Shown: in pieces, positions 25,502 through 34,599 of the stretch
How the letters are laid out: every line of letters starts with the position of its first letter
Numbering within the stretch: position 1 is the stretch's first letter
NCBI RefSeq assembly: GCF_028288205.1
Contig: NZ_JAQBOD010000039.1
Coordinates: 124,001 to 188,000, forward strand
Source: Mucilaginibacter sp.
Lineage (GTDB): Bacteria > Bacteroidota > Bacteroidia > Sphingobacteriales > Sphingobacteriaceae
DNA: 64,000 nucleotides
Direction of reading: 5' to 3'
Notes under the pieces: model-generated
Databases searched by the model: none
The model's input: only the letters and a program-made list of their open reading frames with translations
What the model was told of the DNA's origin: nothing
Program-made: the position numbers and the translations under genes

Positions 25502-26030
25502 AGCTAACATATTTTCTGTCGTTATGCTTAACTTCAACTGCTCCCGCTTCTTTTAGTAAATTAGTGATGTCCTCATGAGGAGTATTACCTTTTGCATCAA
25601 TGGCTATAACAAACCTGTCATTAGTTGCTCTCAGGTCCATAACCCTTGGCGCGCGGCCCGGGAAAAGGTGTGTAGCATAAAAGAAGGTAAAGGTCATACC
25701 AAAAGCGGCAAATAATACAGACCACTCAAATGTAACCGGGATAAAATCCGGAACGGCAAAGTGTGGCTTACCACCAATATTCATAGGCCAGTCATGCGCC
25801 AGGAAGTAATAAACCAGGCTTAATATGGTTGTACCGCCTACACAGCCAAACATAAAAGCTGCATAACCTAAGCGTGAATCTTTTATCCCTAATTTTGCCT
25901 CAATACCGTGTATTGGCATTGGGGTATACACATCATAAATAGGGATGCTGTTTTTTTGTAGTTTGTCGATCCCGTGCATCATTTCATCGGGATCATCAAA
26001 AAGGCCTAAAATAAATTTCGTGCTGCTCAT
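25494..26030 (-). CDS. actD: Alternative complex III subunit ActD (DUF3341)
   Basis: 178 residues with two membrane helices (about 56-78 and 100-120). DUF3341 signatures: FDDPDEMMHGIDKLQ at the start, PMPIHGIEAKLGIKDSRLG, and GKPHFAVPDFIPVTFEWSVL. It is a small structural subunit bridging the membrane and periplasmic parts of Act and carries no cofactor. It starts 3 bases after the actC stop and overlaps actE by 8 bases. Confidence 0.93.
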   Translation of the reverse strand: MSSTKFILGLFDDPDEMMHGIDKLQKNSIPIYDVYTPMPIHGIEAKLGIKDSRLGYAAFMFGCVGGTTILSLVYYFLAHDWPMNIGGKPHFAVPDFIPVTFEWSVLFAAFGMTFTFFYATHLFPGRAPRVMDLRATNDRFVIAIDAKGNTPHEDITNLLKEAGAVEVKHNDRKYVSYE

Positions 26031-26033
26031 AGT

Positions 26034-27506
26034 TTATGCGTTTTCGTATTCTGATACATCAACACTATCAAATTTTATTAAATTTTCTTTGTAGAATTCT
26101 ACCTGCGACGGATCAAGGTGTCCTTCTTCAATTTGTTTGCGTTTACCGTGCTCGCTTTGTTCTTTCAATAACAGTTTCACCTCGGCCATTGCTATAGCAG
26201 GCAATACACGGATAAATAACAGGAATAAGGTAAAAAATACACCTATCGATCCGATGAATACTGATACATCAATCCAGGTTGGGTAAAACATGGCCCAACT
26301 TGATGGTATATAATCGCGGTGTAATGAGGTTACGATGATAACAAAACGCTCGAACCACATACCTATGTTTACAATGATGGATAGTACCCATGACATTGCG
26401 ATATTGGTACGTACCTTTTTAAACCACATTACCTGGGTCATTAATACGTTACAGCCATACATCATACAAGCTGCCCACCAGTACGGGCCAATAAACCTGT
26501 TAAGGAAGGTATATTGTTCATACTCGCCACCAGAGTAATAAGCGATAAAGAATTCTGTAATATAAGCCACACCTACTACCGAACCTGTTACAAGTATGAT
26601 CTTGTTCATTGATTCAATATGGAACATGGTAATATAGTTCTCTAATCCTAATACTTTACGGGTAACTAATAATAAGGTTTGCACCATGGCAAAACCAGAG
26701 AAGATAGCTCCTGCAACGAAATATGGAGGGAAAATGGTAGTATGCCATCCCGGCTCTAATGATGTTGCAAAGTCCATTGATACAATGGTGTGAACCGATA
26801 GTACCAGCGGTGTAGATATACCTGCTAATATTAATGATACGGTTTCAAAACGCTGCCAGGTTTTTACTGAGCCCGTCCATCCGAAAGATAATACAGAATA
26901 TATTCTGCGGTACCAGCCTGTTCCGCGGTCACGTATGGTAGCTATATCAGGCAATAAACCTGTGTACCAGAATACTAATGATACCGAGAAATAAGTTGAG
27001 ATCGCGAATACGTCCCAAATCAGCGGCGAGTTAAAGTTAACCCATAACGAGCCGTATTGGTTAGGCAATGGTAAGCAATATAGTGCCATCCATGGGCGGC
27101 CCATGTGCGATACTACGTAAGTAGCAGCGCAAATTACCGCGAAGATGGTCATCGCTTCTGCCGAGCGGTTAATAGAGTTACGCCATTTTTGACGGAACAG
27201 TAATAATACTGCCGAGATCAATGTACCGGCGTGACCAATACCTACCCACCACACGAAACCGGTGATATCCCAGGCCCATCCTACTGTTTTGTTTAATCCC
27301 CACGAGCCTATACCGTACCAAAATGTCCAGCTTACAGCAAACACCCAAAGGCAAGCGCCTAATGATGCAACCGTAAAGCCTATCCACCAGGCTTTGTTGG
27401 GCTTATTTTCAACAGGGAACAAAACATCATCTGTAACTTTGGCATAGGTTATATCCTTGCCTGTAACCAGCGGTTCCCTTATAATTGATTCTTTATGAGA
27501 TGCCAT
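26034..27506 (-). CDS. actC: Alternative complex III subunit ActC (NrfD/PsrC-like)
   Basis: 490 residues with about ten membrane helices. NrfD/PsrC features include WDITGFVWWVGIGHAGTLIS, SPLIWDVFAISTYFSVSLVFW and LSVHTIVSMDFATSLEPGWH; the last two hold the residues that line the menaquinol site in the family. ActC anchors ActB and feeds electrons from menaquinol toward its Fe-S clusters. It is 21 bases after actB and 3 bases before actD. Confidence 0.95.
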   Translation of the reverse strand: MASHKESIIREPLVTGKDITYAKVTDDVLFPVENKPNKAWWIGFTVASLGACLWVFAVSWTFWYGIGSWGLNKTVGWAWDITGFVWWVGIGHAGTLISAVLLLFRQKWRNSINRSAEAMTIFAVICAATYVVSHMGRPWMALYCLPLPNQYGSLWVNFNSPLIWDVFAISTYFSVSLVFWYTGLLPDIATIRDRGTGWYRRIYSVLSFGWTGSVKTWQRFETVSLILAGISTPLVLSVHTIVSMDFATSLEPGWHTTIFPPYFVAGAIFSGFAMVQTLLLVTRKVLGLENYITMFHIESMNKIILVTGSVVGVAYITEFFIAYYSGGEYEQYTFLNRFIGPYWWAACMMYGCNVLMTQVMWFKKVRTNIAMSWVLSIIVNIGMWFERFVIIVTSLHRDYIPSSWAMFYPTWIDVSVFIGSIGVFFTLFLLFIRVLPAIAMAEVKLLLKEQSEHGKRKQIEEGHLDPSQVEFYKENLIKFDSVDVSEYENA

Positions 27507-27527
27507 ATTGTATAGCTATTGTATATA

Positions 27528-30500
27528 TTAAGCTTCTAATTCAGTTGTGTTTCTAACCTTAACCTGGTAACCAATACCCGGCTGTACGTTTAATTCTTCC
27601 AGAACGTAATAAGTTCTTTCGCTCCTTAATGCTTTTGATACTTCTGAGTCCGGATCATTTCCATTACCAAAAACAATTGCATTTGCAGGGCATGTTTGCT
27701 GGCAAGCCACTTTGATATCGCCATCTTTAACAGGGCGTTTTTCAATTTTAGCTTTTAATTTGCCGGCCTGTATACGTTGTACACACATGGAGCATTTTTC
27801 CATCACCCCACGGAAACGTGTAGTTACATCAGGGTTTAATACTAATTGTGTATGCTCGTTGCTCAGGTAGTTATCAAAACGAGAATCGTTCCAGTAATTA
27901 AACCAGTTAAAACGACGAACTTTATATGGACAGTTGTTAGCGCAATAACGTGTACCTACGCAACGATTGTAAGCCATGTGGTTCAAACCTTCTGATGAGT
28001 GAACGGTAGCTAATACCGGGCAAACAGTTTCGCAAGGCGCATGGTCACAGTGCTGGCAAAGCATTGGCTGGTGAACAACCGATACATTGTTTAAGTTAGT
28101 TAGTTTATCTATCTCGTGCTCTTCGGTAATGCTTTCACCTTTTTCGTTAAAGCTGTAGTAACGGTCAATGCGTATCCAGTGCATTTCACGGCGGCGGCGA
28201 ACCTCGTCACGACCAACAACCGGAACATTATTTTCGGCATTACAAGCTACCACACAAGCACCGCAACCGGTACAAGCGTTAAGGTCTATCGCCATTACCC
28301 AATTATAGGCAGTTGTTTTATACTCTGTATCGCTATAATCTTCCCACAAGCTCTTGTAATCTTTATGTGCGCCATCCTTACCGCTGTTTTTGTAAGGATT
28401 TTTCTTGTACTCTGTAAAGCTTGCTTCGCGGATAACGCTGCGGCCTTCGTATGAGTGGTGTGTTTGGGTTTGTGCTAATACAATGCTATCGCCGGTTGCA
28501 GATATAGCTGCAACACCGGTTGTTTGCAAAGTACCGTTACGGAAGCTATGCAGCGGGAAAGCGTTTTTACCCACGCCAGATTCTATTACAGCACCACCTT
28601 TAGTACGGCCATAACCAACAGCAACCGATAGGGTACCTTCTGCCTGGCCGGGTTGTAATAATACCGGTAAAGCAATTGATGAACCATTTACATCAACCGT
28701 AATAACATCACCTTCCTGCAGGTTTAGTTTTTTAAGATCGGTTAATGAAAGGGCTGCAAAGTTATCCCATGTTACTTTTGATACCGGATCAGGCAACTCC
28801 TGTAACCATGGATTGTTGGCACGTTTACCATCGCGCATTGCTACGGTTTGGTAAAGGTGTAATTCTAATTTTTTATCGCCTGATGCAGCTAATTGTGTGC
28901 TTTGAGTTAAGATAGTTTGCGCAACAGCATTCAAATCACGACTGAATGCATAAGAACCACCGTTTTTTGCAGCAGCGCTGATAAAGCCTGTTTGCAATAA
29001 AGTTTCCCAGCCTTTTTGACCGGATAAACCGCCTTGTGCCAATATGCCTTTATCCCAGTTGTTTCTTACATAAGTATAATAAACCTTAACCGGGTTATTA
29101 CTCCATATTAATAAGCTTTCCTCGGCCTGACGGGTATTATACACCGGGTTGATAGTGGGCTGTAATATAGTGTAGTATCCTGCAATAGCATTGTCATCAC
29201 CCCATGATTCTAAATAATGGTGGTTAGGTGCAACAACATTACAAATAGCAGCAGTTTCGTCAATATGGTCAGCAAAAGATACTTTCAAAGGCACTTTGCT
29301 AAGCGCGTCTGTCAATTCTTTTGTATTATAATAATCGTAAACAGGGTTAGCGTTCAGAAACAATACCGCGCCAACTTCGCCACGTTTAGCCTCGCCAATA
29401 AATTCAACCAGGTCAGCATCGTTGCCATTATATTGATTTGAGTTATTATCCAGATCAATAGTAGTTCCGTAGCTACCTAAAGCAGCATTGATAGCGTTAA
29501 CCAATACTTGTGTGGCAACATCGTTTGATCCGGCTACAACCAGCGCTTTTCCTTTTGCTGCCTGTAATTCTTTAGCAGCGATAGTAATGGCATTATTAGT
29601 TGCGTTATCGCTTAATTTTTTTGAACCCGGTAAAGTAGCGCCTGTAATAGCGTTGTATAAATTAATTAACGCTATACCTTCTTCTGATGGTTTAAGCGGT
29701 ATACGAACGTCGGCATTGGTACCGGCCAAACTCATACCAGTCTCAAACTGGATATGGCGCGACATTTTTTTGCTTTGCAGCGATTTGTTATTTCTATTCT
29801 TAACGTATTGCGCGGTAAATTCAACCGGAGATATCCATGAACCCAGAAAATCTGCACCGAAGCTTACAATAACGTCTGCTTTATCAAAATTGTAATGAGG
29901 CAATACGGCTTTACCAAAGCTGTTTTGGTTGGCCTGTATAATACCTGTGTAAGATACCGCGTCGTATGATACATGTTTAGCGGCAGGGAACTCGGTAATA
30001 AAATCAGCAATTACAGCCAGTGTTGACGGGCTATGGATAGATGATGATACAATACGTATTTTTTTGCCTGAATCCTTAAGTTTTGCAAGCTCTAATTTAA
30101 CGTAGTCATCAAGGTCGCTCCACTCTAATTCTGATGTGCCTTGCACCGGGGCCTTAACGCGGTTAACGTCATACAGATCCAATACAGAAGCCTGCGCCTG
30201 CGCGCTTAAACCACCTTTTGCTAAAACATCATTAGGGTTACCTTCAATTTTGATTGGACGGCCCTCGCGGGTTTTAACCAAAATAGCATGGCCCTCATAA
30301 GTTGAAGAGTAATAATTTGCTACGCCCGGGGTAATTTCTTCCGGCTTAATTAAGTAAGGGATAGATTTATGTACAGGCACCTTTTGACAGGCAGCCAATG
30401 TAACAGCACCTACGCCAAAACCCACCGCTTTTAAAAAGTCGCGGCGAGGCGTTTTGCCTAATAAACCATCTCCGCTTAATACATCTTCAATAGGAATAGG

Positions 30501-30590
30501 TTCCGCGAATTCGTGTTTGTTTTTCTCAACAAATTCCGGTGTGTTGTTTAACTCTTCTAAACCTTTCCAGTATTTTTTATTGCTATCCAT
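27528..30590 (-). CDS. actB: Alternative complex III subunit ActB (molybdopterin-fold plus Fe-S protein, Tat-targeted)
   Basis: 1020 residues. A conserved N-terminal extension (about 1-45) precedes a twin-arginine-type signal, TPRRDFLKAVGFGVG, ending in LAAC; this extension is typical of Bacteroidota ActB. The middle is a molybdopterin-oxidoreductase fold that in this family carries no Mo cofactor. From about 770 a ferredoxin domain has four cysteine groups: CTGCGACVVAC, CQHCDHAPCETVC, CVGTRYCANNC and CSMCVQR ... CQQTC, fitting three 4Fe-4S clusters and one 3Fe-4S. It forms the periplasmic electron path from menaquinol to the heme subunits. Confidence 0.95.
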   Translation of the reverse strand: MDSNKKYWKGLEELNNTPEFVEKNKHEFAEPIPIEDVLSGDGLLGKTPRRDFLKAVGFGVGAVTLAACQKVPVHKSIPYLIKPEEITPGVANYYSSTYEGHAILVKTREGRPIKIEGNPNDVLAKGGLSAQAQASVLDLYDVNRVKAPVQGTSELEWSDLDDYVKLELAKLKDSGKKIRIVSSSIHSPSTLAVIADFITEFPAAKHVSYDAVSYTGIIQANQNSFGKAVLPHYNFDKADVIVSFGADFLGSWISPVEFTAQYVKNRNNKSLQSKKMSRHIQFETGMSLAGTNADVRIPLKPSEEGIALINLYNAITGATLPGSKKLSDNATNNAITIAAKELQAAKGKALVVAGSNDVATQVLVNAINAALGSYGTTIDLDNNSNQYNGNDADLVEFIGEAKRGEVGAVLFLNANPVYDYYNTKELTDALSKVPLKVSFADHIDETAAICNVVAPNHHYLESWGDDNAIAGYYTILQPTINPVYNTRQAEESLLIWSNNPVKVYYTYVRNNWDKGILAQGGLSGQKGWETLLQTGFISAAAKNGGSYAFSRDLNAVAQTILTQSTQLAASGDKKLELHLYQTVAMRDGKRANNPWLQELPDPVSKVTWDNFAALSLTDLKKLNLQEGDVITVDVNGSSIALPVLLQPGQAEGTLSVAVGYGRTKGGAVIESGVGKNAFPLHSFRNGTLQTTGVAAISATGDSIVLAQTQTHHSYEGRSVIREASFTEYKKNPYKNSGKDGAHKDYKSLWEDYSDTEYKTTAYNWVMAIDLNACTGCGACVVACNAENNVPVVGRDEVRRRREMHWIRIDRYYSFNEKGESITEEHEIDKLTNLNNVSVVHQPMLCQHCDHAPCETVCPVLATVHSSEGLNHMAYNRCVGTRYCANNCPYKVRRFNWFNYWNDSRFDNYLSNEHTQLVLNPDVTTRFRGVMEKCSMCVQRIQAGKLKAKIEKRPVKDGDIKVACQQTCPANAIVFGNGNDPDSEVSKALRSERTYYVLEELNVQPGIGYQVKVRNTTELEA

Positions 30591-30630
30591 TTAAGCTTAA
30601 TATAAACTGTAATGCTAAGTTCTTTTTTAA

Positions 30631-31902
30631 TTAATAATGGCACTTACCGCACTCAATACCACCCAATTGCGCAGGTGTAACTTTCACGCCTTTTTTAATA
30701 AGATCGTGTACCTGTAACATGTTTTCGTAGTAAGCGTTGCCTTTCATGTTAATGTTTGTGCGTTTGTGGCATTGTATACACCATTTCATGGTAAGCGGCG
30801 AGTATTGGTAAACCTCTTTCATGGTCTCAACCGGGCCATGGCATTGCTGACATTTAATACCGCCAACTTTTACGTGTTGTGAGTGATTAAAGTAAGCCAA
30901 ATCAGGCAGGTTGTGGATACGTATCCATTGAATAGGTTTAGCTTTTGTGCTATCGTATTTTGTGGTGTTTGGATCATAACCCAACGCGTCATATATCTTA
31001 TGTATCTCCGGCGACTCGGTTTTAACAACCTTGTGGCAGTTCATACAAACATTTAATGATGGTATAGATGCGTTTTTTGATTTGAAAGCTCCCGAGTGGC
31101 AATACTGGCACTCAATTTTCATAATACCTGCATGCAGATCATGCGGAAACTTAATAGGCTGTACCGGCTGGTAACCCTGGTGAACGTTGGTGTTCCATAA
31201 AGCAACCCATGTCCAGCTGCCCATAGCAATTGTACCGCAAAACAGGATAAAGAATACCAGTTTTTTATTCTTAAGTACTTTCTTTAAGGTAGCGTACTTG
31301 TCGGCAGCAACAACTGTTTCATCGGTAGCCTCAGCTTCTTCAGGTAATAATCTTTTGCCGCTTAGCAAGCGCTCTAACGTAGCTATTACCTTGTTCAATA
31401 CCAGTATGATAATGAAGGCAAGAATAATTACGCCTATTAAGCCAAAAACAATTAAGTTGCTCGGGCCTGATTCTGTAGCCACAGCTGCTGCCGGTGCTTT
31501 TGCTTTCGCGTCCTGGATAGTTTTCCAGTCGGCACGTACATAAGCTGCAATGTCGGCAATGTCACCGTCAGACAGACTTGGGAAAGCCGGCATTACAGAT
31601 TGATTAAACTTCGTGAAAATTTCAACCGCTTTAGGGTCCTTTGCTGCTATTAAAGCCTGGCTGTTATGTATCCAGCTGGCTAACCATTTATCATCAGTTT
31701 CTGATGCAATGATTGGGCCTAATGCCGGGCCGGTCATACGTACGTCGATCTTATGACATCCGGTACAGCCAGCAGATTTAAATACGGCCTCGCCTTTTGC
31801 GGCGTCGCCCTGTGCCTTAGCAGAAAATCCCCAAACAGCAAAGCAAACAAGTAGTAAAACCGACCTTGAGAATTGTTTAAAAATCAATGAGATGCTTCTC
31901 AT
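30631..31902 (-). CDS. actA: Alternative complex III subunit ActA, with extra N-terminal cytochrome c domain
   Basis: 423 residues. Signal segment (about 10-30, ending AKAQG), a class I cytochrome c domain (CTGCHK about 46, Met ligand likely in QSVMPAFP), a membrane helix (about 152-172), a second helix (about 215-235), then a pentaheme domain with CQYCH, CMNCH, CQQCH, CIQCH and CGKCH. So there are six CxxCH sites, against five in simple ActA proteins. It is the first gene of the act-cta operon. Confidence 0.94.
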   Translation of the reverse strand: MRSISLIFKQFSRSVLLLVCFAVWGFSAKAQGDAAKGEAVFKSAGCTGCHKIDVRMTGPALGPIIASETDDKWLASWIHNSQALIAAKDPKAVEIFTKFNQSVMPAFPSLSDGDIADIAAYVRADWKTIQDAKAKAPAAAVATESGPSNLIVFGLIGVIILAFIIILVLNKVIATLERLLSGKRLLPEEAEATDETVVAADKYATLKKVLKNKKLVFFILFCGTIAMGSWTWVALWNTNVHQGYQPVQPIKFPHDLHAGIMKIECQYCHSGAFKSKNASIPSLNVCMNCHKVVKTESPEIHKIYDALGYDPNTTKYDSTKAKPIQWIRIHNLPDLAYFNHSQHVKVGGIKCQQCHGPVETMKEVYQYSPLTMKWCIQCHKRTNINMKGNAYYENMLQVHDLIKKGVKVTPAQLGGIECGKCHY

Positions 31903-31984
31903 AAAGTTGTATTGATGCTAAATAGTTATTGTATTAGTATTTGAAACTGATAAAAGACGGAGCTTATATCGATTTTTTCAGCCA

Positions 31985-32017
31985 CAAAAGTATAATTTAT
32001 TAAATAATCGCTGACAA
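31985..32017 (-). promoter_or_regulatory. Candidate promoter of the act-cta operon
   Basis: On the minus strand, TTG (32017-32015) and an exact TACTTTTG (31992-31985) fit the Bacteroidota -33 / -7 pattern with a 22-base spacer, slightly long. It lies 83 bases before the actA start, leaving room for a leader. Confidence 0.45.
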
Positions 32018-32070
32018 ATAAATGACACCAATACTAATTTATAATCTTTCTAAATAAATAAAAAATACTT

Positions 32071-32157
32071 CAAATAGTCTCTCCTACCGGGGGAGATTAT
32101 TCACATATATTTATAGTTATGGTGTTCATGAGGGCTGCGCCGTTTAGAGGGGGCTTA
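32071..32157 (-). repeat. Dispersed palindromic repeat
   Basis: Read on the minus strand it begins agccccctctaaacggcgca, continues with gccctcatgaacacc, and ends with a ctcccccggtaggagag palindrome. The start matches 12925-12958 and the middle matches ctaC 23558-23583. It abuts the 3' end of the deoxyhypusine-synthase-like gene. Confidence 0.75.
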
Positions 32158-33135
32158 TTGCCCTAACAACCAGGCAAATATAAGCGGAACTACAATGGTA
32201 GCGTCGGATTCGACGATGAACTTTGGCGTATGTATATCCAGTTTTCCCCAGGTTATCTTTTCGTTAGGCACCGCTCCCGAATAAGAACCGTAAGAAGTTG
32301 TAGAGTCTGATATCTGGCAAAAATAACTCCAGAACGGAATTTCGGGCATTTCCATATCCTGGTAAAGCATAGGTACAACACATATCGGGAAATCTCCGGC
32401 AATACCACCGCCTATCTGGAAGAACCCGATGCCTTTGCCCGATGAATTTTTAACATACCAATCTGCCAGCCAGGCCATATACTCAATACCACTTTTCATG
32501 GTAACAGCTTTGATCTGGTTTTTTATAACGTATGATGCAAAGATGTTGCCCATGGTAGAGTCTTCCCAACCCGGTACAACTATCGGTAAGTTCTTTTCGG
32601 CCGCGGCCAGCATCCATGAATTTTTAGGATCTATCTCATAATACTGCTCCAAATCTCCGCTCAACAGCATTTTATACATATACTCATGCGGAAAATAGCG
32701 TTCGCCGCTATCATCAGCATCCTTCCATATTTTATGAATATGCTTTTGCAACCTGCGGAAAGCTTCTTCTTCGGGTATGCAGGTATCAGTTACACGATTA
32801 TAATGGTTCTCTAAAAGGTCCCACTCATCCTGCGGACTCAAATCACGATAGTTTGGCACACGCTTATAATGCGAATGCGCCACCAGGTTCATAATATCTT
32901 CTTCCAAATTGGCACCCGTGCATGATATAATAGCTATTTTATCCTGCCGTATCATTTCAGCAAGCGATATACCCAGCTCGGCTGTGCTCATGGCACCGGC
33001 CAATGTTACCATCATTTTACCGCCTTCCAGCAAATGGGTTTCATAGCCTTTTGCGGCATCCATTAACGCGGCAGCATTAAAATGCAGGTAATTTTTTTCA
33101 ATAAATTGGGATACGGGTCCTTTTGTTGTGCTCAT
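32155..33135 (-). CDS. Deoxyhypusine-synthase-like protein (bacterial)
   Basis: 326 residues, close to eukaryotic and archaeal enzymes. Seen: MMVTLAGAMSTAELGISLAE, IISCTGANLEEDI (NAD-binding), GFFQIGGGIAGDFPICVVP, and SYSGAVPNEKITWGKL, which keeps the lysine (WGK) that forms the enzyme-imine intermediate, then SDATIVVPLIFAW. The fold and chemistry, aminobutyl transfer from spermidine with NAD, therefore look intact. Bacteria lack eIF5A, so the acceptor is probably a small amine, as in homospermidine synthases. It is monocistronic; a TACTTTTG element lies at 33166-33159 upstream, without a clear -33 match. Confidence 0.88.
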   Translation of the reverse strand: MSTTKGPVSQFIEKNYLHFNAAALMDAAKGYETHLLEGGKMMVTLAGAMSTAELGISLAEMIRQDKIAIISCTGANLEEDIMNLVAHSHYKRVPNYRDLSPQDEWDLLENHYNRVTDTCIPEEEAFRRLQKHIHKIWKDADDSGERYFPHEYMYKMLLSGDLEQYYEIDPKNSWMLAAAEKNLPIVVPGWEDSTMGNIFASYVIKNQIKAVTMKSGIEYMAWLADWYVKNSSGKGIGFFQIGGGIAGDFPICVVPMLYQDMEMPEIPFWSYFCQISDSTTSYGSYSGAVPNEKITWGKLDIHTPKFIVESDATIVVPLIFAWLLGQ

Positions 33136-33228
33136 TTTGATAATAAATAGATCAGCCGCAAAAGTAGGTATTTTGATGAAAACAGAATTTTAATTTTGAA
33201 AATGTTGTTATACTAAGCATGCTGGCGA

Positions 33229-33363
33229 TTACTCACCCGGTCTACGCTTCGCTGGACCACCCTCTCTTCGCCTTCGGCGGAAAGAGGGTTTTAGGGTGGG
33301 GCAACCCTCTTTCCCGCTTGCGGAAGAGAGGGTCGACGAGCAAAGCGATGTCGGGGTGAGTAA
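33229..33363. repeat. Large compound inverted repeat
   Basis: A 135-base element bounded by ttactcacccgg and cggggtgagtaa, which are exact reverse complements. Inside are two opposed hairpins, ccctctcttcgccttcggcgg and ccctctttcccgcttgcgga, that are themselves inverted copies. It fills most of the 302-base gap between 33136 and 33437; the rest is AT-rich and likely carries promoters for both flanking genes. Confidence 0.8.
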
Positions 33364-33437
33364 CCGCCGCCACGCCAAAAAAAAAATATTTCTGCAAACT
33401 ATTTCTTAAAATTTATCTTCGTACCCTTATATCACTC

Positions 33438-34580
33438 ATGAGAAAACTTTTAGCGTTCCTTATTATAATTAGTATTACAGCAAGTTTTAGCCCGGTTTTC
33501 GGGCAAAATATTATACCCCGGTTTATCCGGCACATGTACTTTAATAAAGATACCAGTAAGCAGAGCAGCTTTATTATTATACCCGTTCTTACCTCATCGC
33601 CCGAAACTGGTATTGAAGCCGGGGGCGCCGGTTTATTTTCATTTTATACAGATACTGTTCATTTGGATACCCGCGTTTCAAGTATTTTTGGTTATGCTAC
33701 CGCCACTACCAAGGGCCAAACCCGAACCAGTTTGAATATCAATTATTGGACATCTGAGAACAAATATCATTTTACAGCTTACGCGGGTTATACCCATTTT
33801 CCTTTTGATTTTTATGGCATAGGTAATAACACGGCTAAAGCCAATAGTGAGCATATAGACGAGAAAAGATATAAACTAACTTTTGGCGCCGAAAAGCGTG
33901 TGGGCAGTGACTTTTATATAGGCATTGTTGGCGGGGATGTAAATTTTAAATACAAGAACAATAACCCGGGCGGCATATTTGATACCGACCCGCAAATTGA
34001 GAACCGTACGGGCGGTGCCTTTATATACATTGGCCCAAGTTTTAATTACGATACCCGTAATAACAATACCTACACTACTAAAGGAATGACCGTAACCGCC
34101 TATTTCAATGCGATGCAGGGCATTTTTGGTAACAATAGTTACACAGGCGGGTTCTTAAATATAGAATACGCGCAGTTTTTCGCACTGAATAAACAACTGG
34201 TGTTGGGTGTTGATGTGCAGGAACAAAGCCTGACAGGCGGCAGGTCGCCATTTTATTTATTGCCGGCACTTGGCAGTGACGAAATGATGCGCGGCTATTA
34301 TAACGGCCGTTACCGCGACCGTAATTTCATAGCCGGCCAAACCGAATTGCGATACCGTATCAACCAGCGTTTTGGGGTGGTTGGTTTTGTGGGTACCGGC
34401 GAAGTATTTCATACCATGTTTAGTGCCGCCCAGCTAAAGCCCAACTATGGCGGCGGCGCACGCTACTTTTTTGATATTGAAAAGGGCCTTAGCGTAAGGC
34501 TTGACTATGGCGTTGGCCAAAAACCAGTTGGCGAACAGCGCGAAAGCGGCTTTTATGTTGGTTTAGGGCAAGCATTTTGA
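33438..34580 (+). CDS. Omp85/BamA-TamA-type outer-membrane barrel protein without POTRA
   Basis: 380 residues with a signal peptide ending PVFGQ. The sequence alternates polar and apolar residues in barrel-like strands and contains surface-antigen (D15) traits: IIPVLTSSPETGIEAGGAG near the start, GPSFNYDTRNNNTYTTKG, MMRGYYNGRYRDRNF (the RGY-type motif of Omp85 barrels) and a C-terminal strand ESGFYVGLGQAF ending in Phe. No POTRA domain precedes the barrel. It may export or insert a substrate, or act as a plain pore; the sequence does not say which. Confidence 0.8.
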   Translation: MRKLLAFLIIISITASFSPVFGQNIIPRFIRHMYFNKDTSKQSSFIIIPVLTSSPETGIEAGGAGLFSFYTDTVHLDTRVSSIFGYATATTKGQTRTSLNINYWTSENKYHFTAYAGYTHFPFDFYGIGNNTAKANSEHIDEKRYKLTFGAEKRVGSDFYIGIVGGDVNFKYKNNNPGGIFDTDPQIENRTGGAFIYIGPSFNYDTRNNNTYTTKGMTVTAYFNAMQGIFGNNSYTGGFLNIEYAQFFALNKQLVLGVDVQEQSLTGGRSPFYLLPALGSDEMMRGYYNGRYRDRNFIAGQTELRYRINQRFGVVGFVGTGEVFHTMFSAAQLKPNYGGGARYFFDIEKGLSVRLDYGVGQKPVGEQRESGFYVGLGQAF

Positions 34581-34599
34581 TGTGCATATCCGCACATAA

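Noticed and set aside
28116..28454. 112-codon plus-strand frame opposite actB
   Set aside because: Antisense to the ferredoxin domain of ActB; no start signal or homology.
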